NCBI RefSeq assembly: GCF_000723465.1
Contig: NZ_HF545616.1
Location: 124,001-188,000, forward strand
Direction of reading: 5' to 3'
Length of the DNA: 64,000 bases
Origin: Ruminococcus bicirculans (ex Wegman et al. 2014)
Lineage (GTDB): Bacteria > Bacillota > Clostridia > Oscillospirales > Ruminococcaceae
Under the pieces are notes generated by a model, which worked only from the letters and a program-made list of their open reading frames with translations, had not been told where the DNA came from and ran no database searches. Made by a program: the position numbers and the translations under genes. The first letter of the stretch is position 1. Each line of letters starts with the position of its first letter. Positions 62,878 through 64,000 of this stretch are shown here, piece after piece.

Positions 62878-63741
62878 ATGAAAAAAACAATTATAATTAT
62901 AATTATATCATTATTAGTTACGGCAGGCACTTTTGTTTTATCTAAGTATCACAACAGAGATAAAATGATGACTCAAATGAATAAAGATATACAAGATTAT
63001 TATTATATAAGCTGTCCAAATGGAAATGAGCTTGACATCAAGCAAAAGAGCAGTAATGAATATCAATACTCTATTCTTAGTTATCCTTTTAGCACAACAG
63101 AATACACTAACAAATTTACATTCAGATTAAAAGTGAGTCTTGATCAGAAATTCATATTTGAAAAAATCGGCTTATTGACAGGCACAAGCGGAGTAAACGC
63201 AAATACAGACTTTCCTAATTGTCTTATTAAAGAAAATGATTCTTCTCAATATCAACGTTTTTTTCTCCCCACGCCAGAAGAAGATAATGATGTTTCAACA
63301 ATCCTTGGCGAAGGCAAAATATATGTATCATTCAAGAATGCAATCAATTCATCAGATATATCATCTGTAATAGATGAATATAGTGAATACGGAACAGTGA
63401 CATGGCTTTGGGTCGATACTTACAATGATTCTGATTCAACACTACCAACGATTCAAAATCCTCAAAATGACGAAAGAGGAGTGTATGGTATCCCGTTGTT
63501 CTATGCTGGCGAAAAGCTCATTTCACCATTAGATAAGTTTGTTAATATAATAAATGATAAACACGCTTATTTGGAAGACGAATTTGAAAACATAAGAAAC
63601 GGTATTAATACAGGTAAAGATACTATTAAGCAATCTGATATTAATATTATAGGTATTGTTTTATTGTCCCAAAAAGATTTGAACCGTAGTGCCATAATAA
63701 ACGAAATCGCCATAAAGGGAAATGTCTATGTAGTTAACTAA
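62878..63741 (+). CDS. Membrane protein with sigma-factor-regulator-like (Sigma_reg_C) domain
   Basis: It has 287 residues from ATG 62878 (AGAGG upstream), 16 bases after the lipase-CBM3 gene. One N-terminal membrane helix (KTIIIIIISLLVTAGTFVLS) is followed by an extracellular body. The C-terminal half (about 150-287: KIYVSFKNAINSSDISSVIDEY, GTVTWLWVDTYND, GVYGIPLFYAGEKLISP, NIIGIVLLSQKDLNRS) resembles the Sigma_reg_C domain of anti-sigma-factor-like proteins. The usual cytoplasmic anti-sigma part and a sigma gene are absent. A role in sensing or as a partner of the secreted enzyme is a guess. Confidence 0.65.
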   Translation: MKKTIIIIIISLLVTAGTFVLSKYHNRDKMMTQMNKDIQDYYYISCPNGNELDIKQKSSNEYQYSILSYPFSTTEYTNKFTFRLKVSLDQKFIFEKIGLLTGTSGVNANTDFPNCLIKENDSSQYQRFFLPTPEEDNDVSTILGEGKIYVSFKNAINSSDISSVIDEYSEYGTVTWLWVDTYNDSDSTLPTIQNPQNDERGVYGIPLFYAGEKLISPLDKFVNIINDKHAYLEDEFENIRNGINTGKDTIKQSDINIIGIVLLSQKDLNRSAIINEIAIKGNVYVVN

Positions 63742-63860
63742 ACTATAAATTTATTGTTATCTTGTTTTATTGCCAAATACTATATTTTTCGTTCCACACA
63801 AGTCTGAATAGGCATTGTGGGGCACACCACAACAGGCACAAACTCTATTGGAACTGAATA

Positions 63861-63920
63861 ACCGCAAGCCCTCGGAAATGCTCTTGTAAGCGTTTCTGAG
63901 GGCTTTTTCTTTTCAGCGGT
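63861..63920 (+). terminator. Terminator hairpin framed by ACCGC/GCGGT
   Basis: AGCCCTC-GGAAATGC pairs with GCGTTTCTGAGGGCT, followed by TTTTCTTTT. ACCGC (63861-63865) and GCGGT (63916-63920) extend the symmetry. I recall similar units at the borders of mobilisable elements in gut Firmicutes. The sequence beyond, to 64000, is GC-richer and holds no complete gene. Confidence 0.6.
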
Positions 63921-64000
63921 TAGAATTCCGCTCCGCAGGCTCGGATAGTGATGTGTGGCATTTCCGTTCGCCTGACGGTCAAGCTGAGGTCGGCTCGGTG

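Overview
The window looks like a chromosomal segment of a motile, spore-lineage, plant-fibre-using Ruminococcus-type Firmicute (Oscillospiraceae/Ruminococcaceae). Pointers are the clostridial 16S/23S sequence, Spo0A and SpoIVB, a GH130 mannooligosaccharide phosphorylase with a nearby family-1 sugar ABC transporter, a CBM3 module, strong Shine-Dalgarno sites with frequent TTG starts, and TTGACA/TATAAT promoters. Genus and species are inference from gene content; no database search was run.

Layout. 1-3.9 kb: chemotaxis operon cheA-cheW-cheR-cheB (minus strand, cheB cut by the window edge). 4.6-8.8 kb: zapA, U32 peptidase, dut and amidohydrolase (minus). 9-11 kb: Rrf2 regulator, ECF transporter S component, PRTase-like protein. 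11.4-17.4 kb: small membrane protein, then a four-gene MacB/FtsX-type exporter with two different HlyD-like adaptors. 17.7-22.8 kb: metF, a polyprenyl sugar transferase, and the sporulation pair spoIVB-spo0A. 23-31.3 kb: LacI-type regulator with a shortened C-terminus, sugar ABC transporter, aminotransferase and GH130 phosphorylase. 31.4-40.2 kb: AraC regulator, glmU, an AT-rich XRE/DUF6591-like islet, pth and mfd. 40.4-46.1 kb: a complete rRNA operon (three tandem promoters, 16S, tRNA-Ala, tRNA-Ile, 23S, 5S, tRNA-Asn). 46.3-50.2 kb: GNAT acetyltransferase, tcdA, tex.

50.2-64 kb is the accessory part. It holds two complete agr-type peptide quorum-sensing cassettes (LytTR regulator, GHKL kinase, AgrB, AgrD), separated by a GC-rich, 5'-truncated cell-wall surface protein relic on the other strand. 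Both agrB promoters carry the same 12-bp CATTTCGKGACA element 26-27 bp before the -35 box. The second cassette has two consecutive, translationally coupled AgrD-like ORFs with different predicted five-residue rings (CGITF and CFHWF). It runs on into a 1105-residue secreted protein that combines an LCAT-like lipase/acyltransferase domain with a C-terminal cellulose-binding CBM3, then a membrane protein with a sigma-factor-regulator-like C-terminus. The most interesting hypothesis here is that a two-peptide quorum-sensing locus controls a secreted, cellulose-anchored acyl-ester hydrolase/transferase. The right edge shows hairpins and GC-rich sequence that look like the boundary of a mobile element.

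Short palindromic REP-like elements (GGGCGAAC-n3-GTTCGCCC and relatives, usually ending CCCCTAC) lie between many genes in the first 20 kb.
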